Below, piece after piece: positions 62,336 through 64,000 of a stretch of 64,000 nt of DNA; positions within the stretch are counted from its first letter, which is position 1; each line of letters begins with the position of its first letter. The translations under genes and the position numbers were made by a program. The notes under the pieces were generated by a model, which did no database searches, was not told the DNA's origin, and saw nothing but the letters and a program-made list of their open reading frames with translations. Source of the DNA: Escallonia rubra (taxonomy: Eukaryota > Streptophyta > Magnoliopsida > Escalloniales > Escalloniaceae); contig JAVXUO010002228.1 of the NCBI GenBank assembly GCA_033065855.1, positions 186,001-250,000 on the forward strand, read 5' to 3'.

Positions 62336-64000
62336 GTGATGTTTCATGTTAATGGTATAATTTACACATCTATTAAAGTACTAATCAAGTATAATCTTAT
62401 TTTGGCACCATAACATCTACCTATATAATTTTGACTTGATAAATTATTTTCAATATGCCCGAGATAGACGCATAGTGTTGTCAGAGTGAATATGATTCTT
62501 TTGATGATTGTAACACTAAATATTTCTTCAGCAAGACAGTTTCGGTCCTAGCGTGTGCCTTCCTTACCTATTCTTATCACTTATAAGGGTTGAATTTACT
62601 TTGCTCTACTCAATTTACCACCTGTGGCACATATAACCCTAATAGTTTTTTTCTTGTCAGTTTAGACCTTGAATGTCAATTATTTGAAGAATTGAGTTCA
62701 ATAACTAGTCCATCCCAATCGGTGGCGATAGTTTGCTGCCGCTAAAAGTTCCTTAGCGGCAATCTTGCCCCTTTTAGCCACTTTGTTGTAAATTAGCGCT
62801 AAAAAATCCACCTTCAGCTGCACCTATTGTGCTTCTAGAGGCACTAAAGATGGCAAAATTTTACTGAATCTAATTTACTGAAAACTATTGCTAATTAAGT
62901 TATCGGTCACCCAATCACCCAATGGGCGAACATAGAGTGCAAGTAATGAACTTAGTAGTGCAAGTAATGAACTTCAGGTTTATAATGAGCTTGATTGCAA
63001 TTAAGACTTCTAAAACTTGAGGTTTTCAACTTCTGGCAGGTTAAACCCTGACCTTCCACCGGGAGTAACATGTAAAGCTTTCCTGATGAACTACGAATTG
63101 AGTTCAAGATTTAAGTTGCTCCATGTGGAAGTGCAGGGCTTTCAACTCCTGTAGTTCATGGTGTTAAGCAACTAGGTAAAGCGATGACTAACAAGCACTT
63201 TTTGTAGTTGGCCCGGGTAGTGCCTTCGGCTGTTTCTTGTAAACAAGGAAAAACATCTCGTACGAACATATGCCAAGGTTAGTATGAAAGAACGAATGGT
63301 TGCATGTCTCACCTGCCTCAGTCCGTACATGCAACATGCGTTTGCACACCATCTGTTCTTTGACACGTAGAATTTAAATTAATTATCTTTTATAAGTACA
63401 TCTTCTTTGAATTATGCGATGTCTCTCTTCCATTTTTTTTCAGATAGTTATGCTCTTTGACTATCCACTTTGAAAAGATTTACCAAATACCTTGCAGCTA
63501 GCATTTTGATGTCGTTGTCAGCTGCGCCTCTAAGATTCAATTTATACTTTGGTTACCTACAAACAAAGTCCGTCCATTAGCTCTAACGGAGTTGCTGACA
63601 TGGCACTCTCCTACAGTGGTTTTGAAGTTTGCAACTGATTTTAGCCCATTGTTGTTTCATAAATAACCACCCAATGTATTGGAAAGACAATCAAACTCTC
63701 TACCCCAATCAAGCACCCTTCATCAGAGAGTCTACAACACTTTGTTTAGCGGAGTTCTCCTTAAACCCTGTCCCTGGCCTTCGATTCTATGACCTCAATT
63801 TATGCTGTGTCGTAGCTTTTAAGCCCGAACGGTCCAAACCCATAATTTCTGTCTGAAGCAGCGTAGTCAAGTCTTGCCATTGGTAGCGCTTGATTGCCAT
63901 TCCGTGGCGCATTTTCTCAGTTATTCATCGAGGCTACTGGAAAAAGAGTAAATGGAGCATTTACTAACGGATAAAAAGGTGTGTTTGAGCGGACTAGTGA
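62336..64000 (+). other. NTRC intron 3, incomplete
   Basis: Begins with donor GTGATG. Up to the window edge I find no exon matching the next part of the reductase (the CxxC active-site region). A short hairpin-like stretch with GCCGCTAAAAG...CTTAGCGGC near 62740-62766 is probably a small MITE remnant. Confidence 0.5.

Noticed and set aside
63918..63975. Possible next NTRC exon after TTTTCTCAG (reads like EATGKRVNGAF)
   Set aside because: There is weak resemblance to the reductase region after the third exon, but the reading lacks the conserved preceding residues and meets a stop at once.

Overview
The window is plant nuclear DNA, most likely from a eudicot: intron-rich genes with GT-AG junctions, AT-rich intergenic DNA, and a dense nested population of plant-type transposable elements (Pack-MULE, hAT, Stowaway, PIF/Harbinger, TRIM, Ty3 solo LTRs, L1 LINE, FAR1-type MULEs with plant mobile domain and Ulp1 genes). 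Three host genes are recognisable, all on the + strand. They are the 3' half of a full-size ABCA transporter (ABCA1 type, 18 exons, 3765-22894), a two-exon class-B heat shock factor (HSFB3 type, 29048-31083), and the first three exons of a chloroplast NADPH-thioredoxin reductase C (NTRC type, 59340-62335, running off the right edge). As I recall, their Arabidopsis counterparts are the consecutive loci At2g41700, At2g41690 and At2g41680, so this is a conserved three-gene block. The genes themselves act in unrelated processes.

Layout. 1-3764: ABCA1 intron DNA with a 1.6-kb Pack-MULE-like element that carries a captured ankyrin/GPCR-chaperone gene fragment, and a foldback MITE. 3765-22894: ABCA1 exons; one 6.2-kb intron (8599-14770) holds a nest of elements. 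22895-29047: intergenic. 29048-31083: HSFB3. 31100-34003: intergenic with MITE-like DNA. 34004-36595: a Ty3-type solo LTR with perfect 5-bp target duplication, itself containing an hAT element with 8-bp duplication. 36600-40800: decayed Ty3 gag-pro and LTR-like DNA. 40810-45050: a microsatellite with a perfect 112-bp palindrome, followed by three related elements whose long terminal inverted repeats are built from successive hairpins, plus an almost intact TRIM.

45420-53520 is the most unusual part: two decayed FAR1/MULE transposase genes, facing each other, around a spliced gene that joins a plant mobile domain to a C48 (Ulp1-type) protease domain, with a 165-bp tandem array between. The protease has Tyr where the catalytic Cys should be, and one transposase has His in place of its first catalytic Asp; every one of these ORFs has stops or frameshifts. 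53630-58800 holds a PIF/Harbinger remnant, a hairpin-rich element and an L1 LINE remnant, followed by NTRC. About 25 kb of DNA, almost all mobile, separates HSFB3 from NTRC.

All identifications are by reading translations and comparing with remembered family motifs; no search was run.
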